Position numbers and translations under genes: made by a program | Assembly (NCBI GenBank): GCA_021817025.1 | Contig: JAKAWF010000267.1 | Coordinates: 1-5,304 of the forward strand | Reading direction: 5' to 3' | Length of the DNA stretch: 5,304 nucleotides | Source of the DNA: a bacterium | Lineage (GTDB): Bacteria; Chloroflexota; Dormibacteria; UBA8260; Bog-877 | The notes under the pieces: generated by a model | Database searches by the model: none | What the model was told of the DNA's origin: nothing | Seen by the model: only the letters and a program-made list of their open reading frames with translations | Shown here: positions 1 through 5,193 of the stretch, piece by piece | Position numbering within the stretch: the stretch's first letter is position 1 | Layout: every line of letters starts with the position of its first letter

Positions 1-297
1 CCCTCCGCTGTGATCGTGGATGACGGCTCCCGCGCCGTGCTCCCTGATCCACTCCAGGACCGCATGGGAATAGGCCAGGTCGAACCAGCGCTCCTCCGCT
101 CGTCCCAGGTGGCGCTGGTACTCAGAAGGTGCCAGCGCCACCGCCCCGGGGATCGGCGACCCCTGGGCCCCTAGAACGGCGACCTCGTGCCCGCGCCTGG
201 CCAGCTCCTTGGCCAGGAGCCCCACCACCAGCTCGATTCCCCCGTATCCCTCAGGGGGAACCGGATACCAGGGAGGAGAGATCAGAACAACCTTCAA
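1..297 (-). CDS. Glycosyltransferase family 4 (GT-B fold), N-terminal part, cut by the window edge
   Basis: This is the first 99 codons of a protein that continues beyond base 1. It opens with a hydrophobic strand (KVVLISPPWYPVPP), then the motif EGYGGIELVV at residues 16-25, a helix LLAKELARRGHEV at 27-39, and ends in VIHDHSGG at 92-99. This order is typical of the N-terminal Rossmann domain of GT4-type retaining glycosyltransferases, which bind the acceptor here and the nucleotide sugar in the missing C-terminal domain. Such enzymes act at the cytoplasmic membrane or in the cytosol on glycans, glycolipids or small glycosides; substrate cannot be inferred. The start is the TTG at 297-295, chosen because family homology begins there, no in-frame ATG lies close by, and GAGGAG sits 5 bases upstream. 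The call rests on recalled family sequence, not on a search. Confidence 0.85.
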   Translation of the reverse strand, partial: MKVVLISPPWYPVPPEGYGGIELVVGLLAKELARRGHEVAVLGAQGSPIPGAVALAPSEYQRHLGRAEERWFDLAYSHAVLEWIREHGAGAVIHDHSGG

Positions 298-302
298 CGT
301 AG

Positions 303-308
303 CTCCTC
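303..308 (-). promoter_or_regulatory. Ribosome binding site that fixes the TTG start of the glycosyltransferase
   Basis: On the minus strand GAGGAG ends 5 bases before the TTG at 297-295. It is a strong Shine-Dalgarno match at suitable spacing and is the main reason for accepting a TTG start. Confidence 0.65.
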
Positions 309-330
309 ACGCAACTCCCTCTCCCATTCC

Positions 331-336
331 TGTATA
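331..336 (-). promoter_or_regulatory. Possible -10 box for the glycosyltransferase gene
   Basis: TATACA on the minus strand (4 of 6 to TATAAT) would put transcription start near 324 and give a leader of roughly 27 bases that contains the GAGGAG ribosome site. No good -35 box stands at 16-18 bases; TTTGGG at 16 is weak. This is a guess from composition and position only. Confidence 0.25.
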
Positions 337-669
337 CCCGCAACCCCGGGGGCCCAAACTGAGGGAAGTGGCGGCCAGCCCGGCCCCGGTGAGACCCGCT
401 GGCCGCGGCTGGGGTCGCCCGGCTGGATCCGAGTGGGGGCGTACTGGCCGACCAGTGCCCAGGCGGAGCCGGGGGGCCACACCGCCGGGTGCTGGCGGGG
501 ACCGTGGGCTGCCCGACCCAGCTGCGGGTGGCGCTCTGGCTCCGGTCGGCGCCCAACCGCCCGGGATGGCGGCCGGCGCTGATGGTGGTGGTCCTCTGTG
601 GGATGTAGTCGCGGCTGGCCAGGGTGAGGAAGCTCTGCGCGGCGGCCTATCCTAGCGGTCCGTGGCGTC

Positions 670-943
670 GCAGACATCCTTCAGGGCGACCGGGGGGACG
701 ATGTGCATCCCTTTTCACCGAGTGGCGGCGGCAACGAGACCGCGGGGCTGCGGCGGGACTGGCGCAGAAGCGGGGCCGACCCAAGCCGATCCTCGCGATC
801 GAGAGCTGGCCAGGTTGCACAAGCGGATGGCCAAGCTCGAGTCGGAACTGGACAATGCCAAGAAGGTGATCGAGATCCAGGCAAAACCTGCCGCGCTCTT
901 GGCGGGGCTCGCAGCCGAGAGCGCGGAGAGCGAGCAGCAATGA
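670..943 (+). pseudogene. IS3-family OrfA transposase remnant, frameshifted
   Basis: IS3-family OrfA proteins are short helix-turn-helix and leucine-zipper proteins that make the active transposase by programmed frameshifting into OrfB. Here one frame reads SLFTEWRRQRDRG...KRGRPKP (708-788), which matches the conserved 'YSSLLTEWRKQRDAGAL...RGRKP' block as I recall it. A second frame then reads DPRDRELARL, a heptad-like segment, KVIEIQAKPAALL and SAESEQQ, ending at TGA 941-943, which matches the usual C-terminal half. The two halves join if one base is restored near 788, so a single-base deletion broke the gene. Bases 670-707 resemble a damaged copy of the preceding 'AILRREGLY' coding segment, with further indels. 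The N-terminal helix-turn-helix and any clean start codon are missing. The gene is therefore dead, and the left end of the element cannot be placed. Confidence 0.75.
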
Positions 944-1068
944 TGGTCGACACCACTGCCACCGATTTGGAACCGCTGGCGGGCAGCAAGGGAGCTTGCC
1001 AGGCGGCGGGGCGCGTCCGCGGCCTCCTCTTGCTCGGTTCGCTCAATGGCGCTCCTAGCCGACGGTAG
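940..1068 (+). pseudogene. IS3-family OrfB transposase, truncated start only
   Basis: OrfB supplies the DDE catalytic core of IS3 transposases. Its start overlaps the OrfA stop here in the usual way (ATG 940-942 over TGA 941-943). The first residues, MMVDTTATDLEPLAGSKGAC followed by QAAGRVRG, match the typical OrfB opening ('ELxPLVGTxAACxAxGRPRAS'). Resemblance stops near 1022, where an extra G appears to shift the frame; the frame shifted there reads ASSCSV and later RRKASPHV, possibly the decayed continuation up to about 1090. The frame as written stops at TAG 1066-1068. About nine tenths of the expected protein, including all DDE residues, is absent, and the intact MFS gene ends a few bases further on. 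The fragment is too short for a confident identification alone; its position after the OrfA remnant carries the call. Confidence 0.6.
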
Positions 1069-1100
1069 GCGCAAGGCTTCGCCACACGTGGAGGTCGTGC

Positions 1101-2408
1101 CTATGAGGCGTCGTCCTGGACCTCTCTGCATGCCCTCGCAGGTGCACTGGACACCTGCGTATCAGTTGCTGCCGAAACCAGCGCATCGGCATACCGACGT
1201 GCGGGGCGCAGCTCAGGCCGGGTGATCAGGTAGGCGGCGGCGAGCACCATGACCACTGCCATGACGGCAAGGAGCAGCCGGTAGCCGGTGACGGCTATGA
1301 GGCCCGCCCCGAGCGCGATCGAAACGGTCTGGGGCACCGTGATGAGCGTGTCCACGGCGGAAAAGACACGGCCTTGGAGATCGGCGGGCGTCAGACGCTG
1401 CGTCAGGCTGATGAGTGCGACCACCAGCCACGGGATTGCCATCCCAAAGAGGATGAGAGCCGCCGCGACTGGCGCCAGAAGTGGGGGCATCTCGAGGAGC
1501 GCAGAGGTGCCGGCGACGACGAGGGCGATGCAGATGAGCCTGGACTCCCCGATCAGGCGGACCAGTGGTGCCGCGCTCAGGCCGCCGATGATCGCGCCAG
1601 CTCCCTGGATTGCAATCAGTACGCCCACGAAGGCAGGACGCTGGTGCAACCCGTTGCCCGCCACCGCATAGGTAATCGTCTCGGCGAACCCGAACACGGT
1701 CGTGGCGATGGCACACGCCACGACCACGTGACGCAGCTGGATGGAGCGATGCACGTGCACGATGCCGGCCACCACCTCGTGGCGCCAGTGGCTCGCCATC
1801 GGCATGGGTGCTGGCTCCCGTACCCGCAGAGCCAAGAGTGTGAGGACCGGAACGGCGAAGGTGATGGCGTCGATGGCCGCGATGACATGGCCACCGACGG
1901 CGACGAAGAGCGCGGCGCCCGTGAGAGGCCCGACCAGGCGCATGGACTCTTGGACGGTGCGTAGGGCGCCGTTGGCGTCCGGGAGCAGCTCAGCAGGCAT
2001 CATCACCGTGAGCAGTGCCGACTGGGCCGAGCTGAGTACCGCATAGGACAGGCCGTAGATGGCCATGACCAGATAGATGAGCCAGACCTGGCCCTCGCCA
2101 TGGACGAAGAAGAGGAGCAGCACTGAGCTGCCGGTCAGGGCGTTGGTGACGATGAGCAGCGGGCGTCGCCGGACGCGATCCACGAGCAGGCCGGCTGCTG
2201 GCGAGAGCAGCGACGGGGCGGTGAAGAAGAAGAACGTGAGACCGGCAGCCGCGCTGCTTCCGGTGAGGGTCTTCACCCAGATTCCCATGGCCAACCACAG
2301 GCACGAGTCACCGAAAAGCGAGATGACCTGGCCGCCGAGGTAGATCCGTGCGTCGCGGTGACCGAGCAGCCGGCGCATGCCCCCCGTCCTCGTCGAGGTG
2401 GCGGTCAT
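1101..2408 (-). CDS. MFS efflux transporter, DHA3 (macrolide exporter/EntS-like) type
   Basis: A 435-residue inner-membrane protein with about 12 hydrophobic segments, the normal length for drug:proton antiporters. Residues 73-82 (GLLVDRVRRR) are the MFS motif A between helices 2 and 3. The N-terminal RIYLGGQVISLFGDSCLW (21-38) and the segment NGALRTVQESMRLVGPLTGA (146-165) are typical of the DHA3/MFS_3 group, which exports macrolides, siderophores or other small molecules using the proton gradient. A long loop near 196-225 separates the two halves, and LQGRVFSAVDTL (344-355) mirrors motif A. The ATG overlaps the stop of the ArsR gene as ATGA, implying coupled translation. A second ATG at 2378, after GAGGAC, would remove ten residues and is an alternative start. 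A roughly 38-residue hydrophilic tail follows the last helix and ends beside the transposase relic. Substrate is unknown. Confidence 0.92.
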   Translation of the reverse strand: MTATSTRTGGMRRLLGHRDARIYLGGQVISLFGDSCLWLAMGIWVKTLTGSSAAAGLTFFFFTAPSLLSPAAGLLVDRVRRRPLLIVTNALTGSSVLLLFFVHGEGQVWLIYLVMAIYGLSYAVLSSAQSALLTVMMPAELLPDANGALRTVQESMRLVGPLTGAALFVAVGGHVIAAIDAITFAVPVLTLLALRVREPAPMPMASHWRHEVVAGIVHVHRSIQLRHVVVACAIATTVFGFAETITYAVAGNGLHQRPAFVGVLIAIQGAGAIIGGLSAAPLVRLIGESRLICIALVVAGTSALLEMPPLLAPVAAALILFGMAIPWLVVALISLTQRLTPADLQGRVFSAVDTLITVPQTVSIALGAGLIAVTGYRLLLAVMAVVMVLAAAYLITRPELRPARRYADALVSAATDTQVSSAPARACREVQDDAS

Positions 2409-2983
2409 CGCGTGCTGGTCTCGTCCATTGGCAGGAGCGCGTGAATGAAGGTGACCTGACGGGCGCCTTCTGGCGGGGTGGCCCGCACCCCGTGTACGTA
2501 GGGTTCCACCAACGCGTCGACCGCTTGCTCGAGGGCCTGCAGCTCCTCTGCCGTCACGTCGAGGATCCAGTCACCCACGCCGCTCAGCGCGAGCCACTGT
2601 GGAGGTTCTGACGGCCGTCGGTCGAACCATCGACCGATGAGATCGACGTACGCCTGCACCAGGACACGGTCGAGTGCCAGGCGGGCGTCGCCCACTTCAC
2701 CGCTCACCGGTGCCAGCTTCCAGCTGGTGAACACGGCCGTTGCCTGCCAGGGTCGCTCCCGTCCCTTGCCGCCCTCGGCCGGCTCCACCAACCCCCACTT
2801 CGCCAGTTGGCGGAAGTGAAACGAGCAGTTGGAGGGGCTCTCCCCAACATGCTCAGCCGCCTGCGTCGCGGTGAGTGGGCCTTCCGTGCGCAAGAGGCCG
2901 ACAAGCCGCATCCGGACCGGGTGCGCCAGGGCCCGCAACGCCCGGGGGTCGCTCAGCTCGACTCGGCGCTTCAACTCTGACAT
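2405..2983 (-). CDS. ArsR-family winged-helix transcriptional regulator
   Basis: A 192-residue cytoplasmic DNA-binding protein. Residues 11-85 form an ArsR/HTH_20-type winged helix: SDPRALRALAHPVRMRLVGL, then LTATQAAEHVGESPSNCSFHFRQL (recognition helix about 49-61), then WGLVEPAEGGKGRERPWQAT as the wing. The C-terminal part (95-165) is helical and probably serves dimerisation and signal binding. The single cysteine (C53) lies in the recognition helix and there is no CxC metal site, so a metal-sensing role like that of classical ArsR or SmtB is unlikely. The start at 2983 was preferred to an upstream ATG at 3115 because the 44 extra residues are not family-like and would run across the promoter and operator. 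The gene overlaps the downstream MFS gene by 4 bases, so it probably controls the exporter and itself. Confidence 0.92.
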   Translation of the reverse strand: MSELKRRVELSDPRALRALAHPVRMRLVGLLRTEGPLTATQAAEHVGESPSNCSFHFRQLAKWGLVEPAEGGKGRERPWQATAVFTSWKLAPVSGEVGDARLALDRVLVQAYVDLIGRWFDRRPSEPPQWLALSGVGDWILDVTAEELQALEQAVDALVEPYVHGVRATPPEGARQVTFIHALLPMDETSTR

Positions 2984-3218
2984 GGTGAAAGGATACTTTC
3001 GAAAGGACCCTTTTGTCAAACGCCAGGCGGTGCAGGACTGCGGCGCCTTGGCGAATATCGCCCTGGGGGTGGATGAGCTGGGGCACTTATGTGGCAAGGG
3101 GCACGGTCTGGCCACCCAGGTGGCCCAGCTGATGCCCCGACACAGCCGCCTGTCGGAGCACTGCCCCGATACCTACGTGCAAGTGGTCCTGCAGACCTTG
3201 GAAGCCCCCGATGTGTAG
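2982..3218 (+). CDS. Unidentified plus-strand frame with strong coding bias, possibly a gene remnant
   Basis: From about 3036 to the TAG at 3216-3218 this frame uses G or C in roughly five of six third positions (50 of 60 codons counted by hand), far more than a shadow frame normally does. It reads DCGALANIALGVDELGHLCG, then KGHGLATQVAQLMPRHSRLS and EHCPDTYVQVVLQTLEAPDV. I do not recognise the protein. The only nearby ATG (2982) lies inside the palindrome CATG shared with the ATG of the ArsR gene, has no ribosome site, and is followed by the AAAG/CTTT operator, so it is unlikely to be a real start. The 3' end of an older gene, cut by the arrival or rearrangement of the ArsR operon, fits better. 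A small intact gene or a chance frame are the alternatives. Confidence 0.3.
   Translation: MVKGYFRKDPFVKRQAVQDCGALANIALGVDELGHLCGKGHGLATQVAQLMPRHSRLSEHCPDTYVQVVLQTLEAPDV
2988..3013. promoter_or_regulatory. Tandem AAAG-N4-CTTT operator over the ArsR-MFS promoter
   Basis: Two copies of AAAG-N4-CTTT (2988-2999 and 3002-3013) are separated by CG, giving a 26-base block. Each copy is a dyad with perfect 4-base arms, and the junction adds a third dyad, CTTTCGAAAG (2996-3005). The block covers the whole -10 box and -35/-10 spacer. ArsR-type dimers bind such short palindromes, and binding here would exclude RNA polymerase, so autorepression by the ArsR protein encoded just downstream is the likely mechanism. 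Binding itself is inferred. Confidence 0.6.
2990..3019 (-). promoter_or_regulatory. Promoter of the ArsR-MFS operon, probably leaderless
   Basis: On the minus strand TTGACA (3019-3014, perfect -35) is followed after 18 bases by TATCCT (2995-2990, 4 of 6 to the -10 consensus). Only TTCACC lies between the -10 box and the ATG at 2983, so transcription would start at or next to the A of the ATG. No Shine-Dalgarno sequence is visible, which fits a leaderless transcript of the kind common in actinobacteria. The boxes are seen; the start point is inferred from the usual 6-7 base spacing. Confidence 0.6.
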
Positions 3219-3267
3219 CGGCCCAGCAAGCGACCATCAACCCAGGGAATACCAGCCTCCAGCTCTT

Positions 3268-3303
3268 CCAGTGCCCGATAAAGGTTCACTTATCGGACAC
3301 TGG
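3268..3303. repeat. Near-perfect 14-bp inverted repeat with an 8-base loop
   Basis: The left arm CCAGTGCCCGATAA (3268-3281) pairs with the right arm TTATCGGACACTGG (3290-3303) at 13 of 14 positions around the loop AGGTTCAC. It lies 49 bases after the stop of the plus-strand frame ending at 3218 and 17 bases before the 3' end of the minus-strand SnoaL gene, that is, between two convergent frames. No T-run follows either arm, which argues against a normal Rho-independent terminator. It could still end transcription from both sides, be a protein-binding dyad, or be the relic of terminal repeats of an insertion sequence. Confidence 0.6.
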
Positions 3304-3320
3304 ACCGGGGACGGGATGGC

Positions 3321-4157
3321 TTAGGGGCGGCGTCCGGAGCAGCCGCGTGGGGGGCCGATAGGGGAGTCTTCATCCTCCCCTCCCCTCCGAAACAACAAGT
3401 GCTCCTGATCAGATCGGTCCACCAGCAGCGCCCCCGTACGCTCCAGCGCCTCAACCGTCTCGAGGGCCTCCTTGAGGGTGAGTCCCGCAACGGGCTCGAC
3501 CTCCCTCCAGGGATTGCTCATATCGCCGCTGAGCATCTGGAGGATGGGCAGCACTCGGCGGTCGGCCAGCACTCGCAACTGGACCTCGTTCCGGGACTTG
3601 CCTTCGGGCCCCTGGTATGCGACACCTGAATTGACAAGTTCAGTGACAACCTCGCCCACCTGCCCTAGATCGAGGCGGAACTCACGAGCCAGGTCGGGCA
3701 GCGGATGCCAGCGACCGTCAGTCAGTGCATCGGAGACCATGCCGAGCACCTCATGGCGGTCCCAAGCCCGCCTGGCTGTGTGTGTGGCCGGCGACGAGGC
3801 GCGGATCGGGGGCGGCGGCTCATTTCCGACGGTGATCCAGTACTCGACGCCTTCTGACAGCAGCCCATCCCGGCAGCCCCAGAACACGGCCAAGGCAAAG
3901 CGCCGGCCCTCAGGGTCCACGACGCTGACCTCCGCTGCAGCACCCTCAGGGTCCGCGAGCACGCGCCGCACCGCGAGTACTCCCCAGGGTTCCGGATACG
4001 AGCGCTGGAATTCGATGACCGCATCCTGGCCTTCAAGACGCTCGGCAGTGGCCGGCATCTCCACCACGACCTGGGGATGGAGGAACGTGGCAGCGCGCGC
4101 CCAGTCTCGATCCTGGTAGGCCTCGTACAGGGCGCGGACCTGCTCTCCGGGGGTCAT
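3321..4157 (-). CDS. SnoaL/NTF2-like domain protein with two C-terminal winged-helix-like modules
   Basis: A 278-residue protein. Residues 1-112 fit a SnoaL-like (NTF2 superfamily) cone domain: MTPGEQVRALYEAYQDRDWA helix, FLHPQVVVEMPA strand, an EGQDAVIEF helix, and paired strands ending VFWGCRDGLLSEGVEYWITV. These domains bind small ligands or catalyse cyclase, isomerase or dehydratase steps; here no function can be assigned. After a proline-rich linker (113-122), residues 133-195 and 200-258 each show a helix, a second helix, a helix ending in S/T-G, and a strand pair, the pattern of a winged helix. The tail after 258 is acidic and then basic and looks disordered. The ATG at 4157 was chosen because the SnoaL fold begins there; the frame is open 33 codons further, but that part is not domain-like. 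No clear ribosome site is visible. A ligand-responsive regulator is my inference. Confidence 0.78.
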   Translation of the reverse strand: MTPGEQVRALYEAYQDRDWARAATFLHPQVVVEMPATAERLEGQDAVIEFQRSYPEPWGVLAVRRVLADPEGAAAEVSVVDPEGRRFALAVFWGCRDGLLSEGVEYWITVGNEPPPPIRASSPATHTARRAWDRHEVLGMVSDALTDGRWHPLPDLAREFRLDLGQVGEVVTELVNSGVAYQGPEGKSRNEVQLRVLADRRVLPILQMLSGDMSNPWREVEPVAGLTLKEALETVEALERTGALLVDRSDQEHLLFRRGGEDEDSPIGPPRGCSGRRP

Positions 4158-4183
4158 GGGCCCACGGTAACCCCAGGCCAGCC

Positions 4184-4202
4184 CGACAGCAAGGGGCTGT
4201 CG
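4184..4202. repeat. 7-bp perfect hairpin upstream of the SnoaL gene
   Basis: CGACAGC (4184-4190) and GCTGTCG (4196-4202) are fully complementary around a 5-base loop. The hairpin ends 27 bases before the ATG at 4157, so it would fall in the leader RNA if transcription starts further upstream, or act as a binding dyad. There is no further evidence of function, and short stems are common in GC-rich DNA. Confidence 0.35.
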
Positions 4203-4316
4203 CCTTCCTTGGCCATGGCTCGGCCATGTTGTGAGTGGACCCGGACGGGATCCCAATGCTCCTCGCCCTGCCCGACAGGGGAGCGGAGCGCCAGTGGCAC
4301 AAGGTGCGCGTCAATC

Positions 4317-4943
4317 TTACGCACGGGACAAGTGGGCAGATTGCAGGATCGTCATCGCAGCGTCCCGTTCGGCCGCAAGCCCCGGACCTCTCATGCACGC
4401 TACGAACTGAAAGTAGTTATCAGTTGGTGTTGGTGGGCGTTCGATGACAACGCTGATCCAGCGATCCGCACCCAGCCCCGAGCAGTCGGTCCAGCCTCCG
4501 GCACCCTCCTGGATCTTCGCCGAAAGCCCGTCGACGCTCATGTGAGAGCCCGCCTGGCCCGCCAAGCTCCAAGTAGGGAAACCGTTCTCCCACCACTCAA
4601 CCAGGAGAGCGCCCGGCTGCAGATAGGCCAGTGGCTGCCCGCAGCCGCTGGTGTTGCCGGACTTGAAGCAGGGATCGTTCAGCTGCTGATTGCTGACCGC
4701 GGCCGCCATGTAGGTGAAGCTGCTCGGGGAGGACCAGGTCGCTCTCGACCAGCCCTCGGGATAGGTGAAGCTGATCGCGTTGGCGGTCCACTTCACAGCG
4801 GGGGCTGTCGAGGGGCTGGTGATGGGCAGCGGCTCAGGCGCGCAGCCGACCATGAGGAGGCCCGCGGCCAGGAACAGGAACCCGCGCACGCCCGATGTAA
4901 CGCCGCGCGGCCGCGGCTGGTATTGCCTGGTGCCTAAAGGCAT
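4317..4943 (-). CDS. Secreted lipoprotein of unknown function with four conserved-looking cysteines
   Basis: A 208-residue protein with an N-terminal export signal: basic residues up to R20, the hydrophobic core GFLFLAAGLLMV (21-32), and the lipobox LMVGC with lipidated C34. A short T/S/P-rich linker (35-50) would tether the domain to the outer face of the membrane. The domain starts with the motif ISFTYPEGW (57-65) and carries C92, C101, C154 and C183, likely two disulfides. Segments such as DPCF...CGQPLAYLQPGALLVEWWENGFP and ACMRGPGLAAE resemble a family of uncharacterised actinobacterial lipoproteins that I recall without a name. The ATG at 4943 was kept because of the promoter upstream. 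A GTG at 4889 would give a more usual, shorter signal (VRGFLFLAAGLLMVGC) and a 190-residue product; neither start has a good ribosome site. No enzyme motif is seen. Confidence 0.8.
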   Translation of the reverse strand: MPLGTRQYQPRPRGVTSGVRGFLFLAAGLLMVGCAPEPLPITSPSTAPAVKWTANAISFTYPEGWSRATWSSPSSFTYMAAAVSNQQLNDPCFKSGNTSGCGQPLAYLQPGALLVEWWENGFPTWSLAGQAGSHMSVDGLSAKIQEGAGGWTDCSGLGADRWISVVIERPPTPTDNYFQFVACMRGPGLAAERDAAMTILQSAHLSRA

Positions 4944-4973
4944 GCGGGCCGATCTGCCCCAGCTCACAGTGCG

Positions 4974-4990
4974 GTGGAGACCACCTCCAC
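4974..4990. repeat. 6-bp dyad at the predicted start of lipoprotein transcription
   Basis: GTGGAG (4974-4979) and CTCCAC (4985-4990) are complementary around 5 bases, and another CCTCCAC lies at 5021-5027. The dyad sits just after the candidate -10 box, where a repressor could act or a leader hairpin could form. This is weak evidence. Confidence 0.25.
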
Positions 4991-4991
4991 G

Positions 4992-5020
4992 ATTGTGACC
5001 GGCGAAGAGCAGACTGACAA
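4992..5020 (-). promoter_or_regulatory. Candidate sigma-70-type promoter for the lipoprotein gene
   Basis: On the minus strand TTGTCA (5020-5015, 5 of 6 to TTGACA) is followed after exactly 17 bases by CACAAT (4997-4992, 4 of 6 to TATAAT). Transcription would start near 4985, about 42 bases before the ATG at 4943. Spacing and both boxes are reasonable, but the match is not strong. Confidence 0.4.
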
Positions 5021-5064
5021 CCTCCACCGGACCAGGGCCATGGCGGCGTCGCAGCAGGGATAAA

Positions 5065-5090
5065 GTAGCGTAAACGGTGGTTTGCGCTAC
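5065..5090. repeat. 26-base dyad in the PIN-lipoprotein intergenic region
   Basis: The left arm GTAGCGTAAAC (5065-5075) and the right arm GTTTGCGCTAC (5080-5090) pair at 10 of 11 positions, and the exception is a T opposite G, which still pairs as U-G in plus-strand RNA. The loop is GGTG. One more A-T pair extends the stem outward to 5064 and 5091. No T-run follows on either side (TGTCTTAAG on the plus strand), so it is not a standard terminator. It stands about 100 bases downstream of the PIN-protein stop and 45 bases upstream of the lipoprotein -35 box. It could be an operator, a processing or termination hairpin for the PIN transcript, or a recombination site. Confidence 0.5.
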
Positions 5091-5193
5091 TGTCTTAAGA
5101 TGGGTGCGAGTTCGTTCGTGCCGTTCCTTGGCTCCGCCGAGAGCGTTTGGTCTACGAGGCAAGTTGCGCAGTTGCAGGGTGGTGCGGTGATGC

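Larger units (their letters stand above)
298..669. other. Stretch without a recognisable gene, containing one codon-biased plus-strand frame
   Basis: All six frames here carry only proline-, glycine- and arginine-rich translations typical of GC-rich noncoding DNA. The single part that looks partly coding is a plus-strand frame open from 393 to a TAG at 606-608. Its codons end mostly in G or C, and its last part reads like a basic helix followed by a hydrophobic stretch (QLRVALWLRS near 519-548, then PALMVVVLCGM up to the stop). It has no ATG start near its beginning and no product I recognise. The same frame continues past the TAG into the transposase remnant at 708, so it may be part of the same decayed element or an unrelated gene fragment. 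Confidence 0.4.

Noticed and set aside
294..677. Minus-strand open frame overlapping the glycosyltransferase start by 4 bases.
   Set aside because: The overlap resembles translational coupling, but the translation is proline- and arginine-rich without domain-like segments, its codon third positions are mixed, and its start lies inside the transposase relic.
681..1131. Minus-strand frames across the transposase relic.
   Set aside because: The plus strand gives recognisable OrfA and OrfB segments; the minus frames are their antisense shadows.
1374..1964. Long plus-strand frame of 196 codons inside the MFS gene.
   Set aside because: Antisense shadow of a clearly real membrane transporter; its translation is rich in H, D, R and G with no fold-like pattern.
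2984..3115. N-terminal extension of the ArsR regulator to an ATG at 3115.
   Set aside because: The 44 extra residues do not resemble the family and would translate the promoter and operator.
3282..3289. GGTTCAC resembling a tRNA T-loop.
   Set aside because: No anticodon arm or acceptor stem fits around it; it is the loop of the inverted repeat at 3268-3303.
4265..4279. Small hairpin (CCCTG and CAGGG arms) downstream of the lipoprotein stop as a terminator.
   Set aside because: Only five perfect pairs and no T-run; such stems are common in GC-rich DNA.
4077..4937. Plus-strand frame of 286 codons opposite the lipoprotein and SnoaL genes.
   Set aside because: It is antisense to a protein with a lipobox and coherent domain, and has no recognisable segment of its own.
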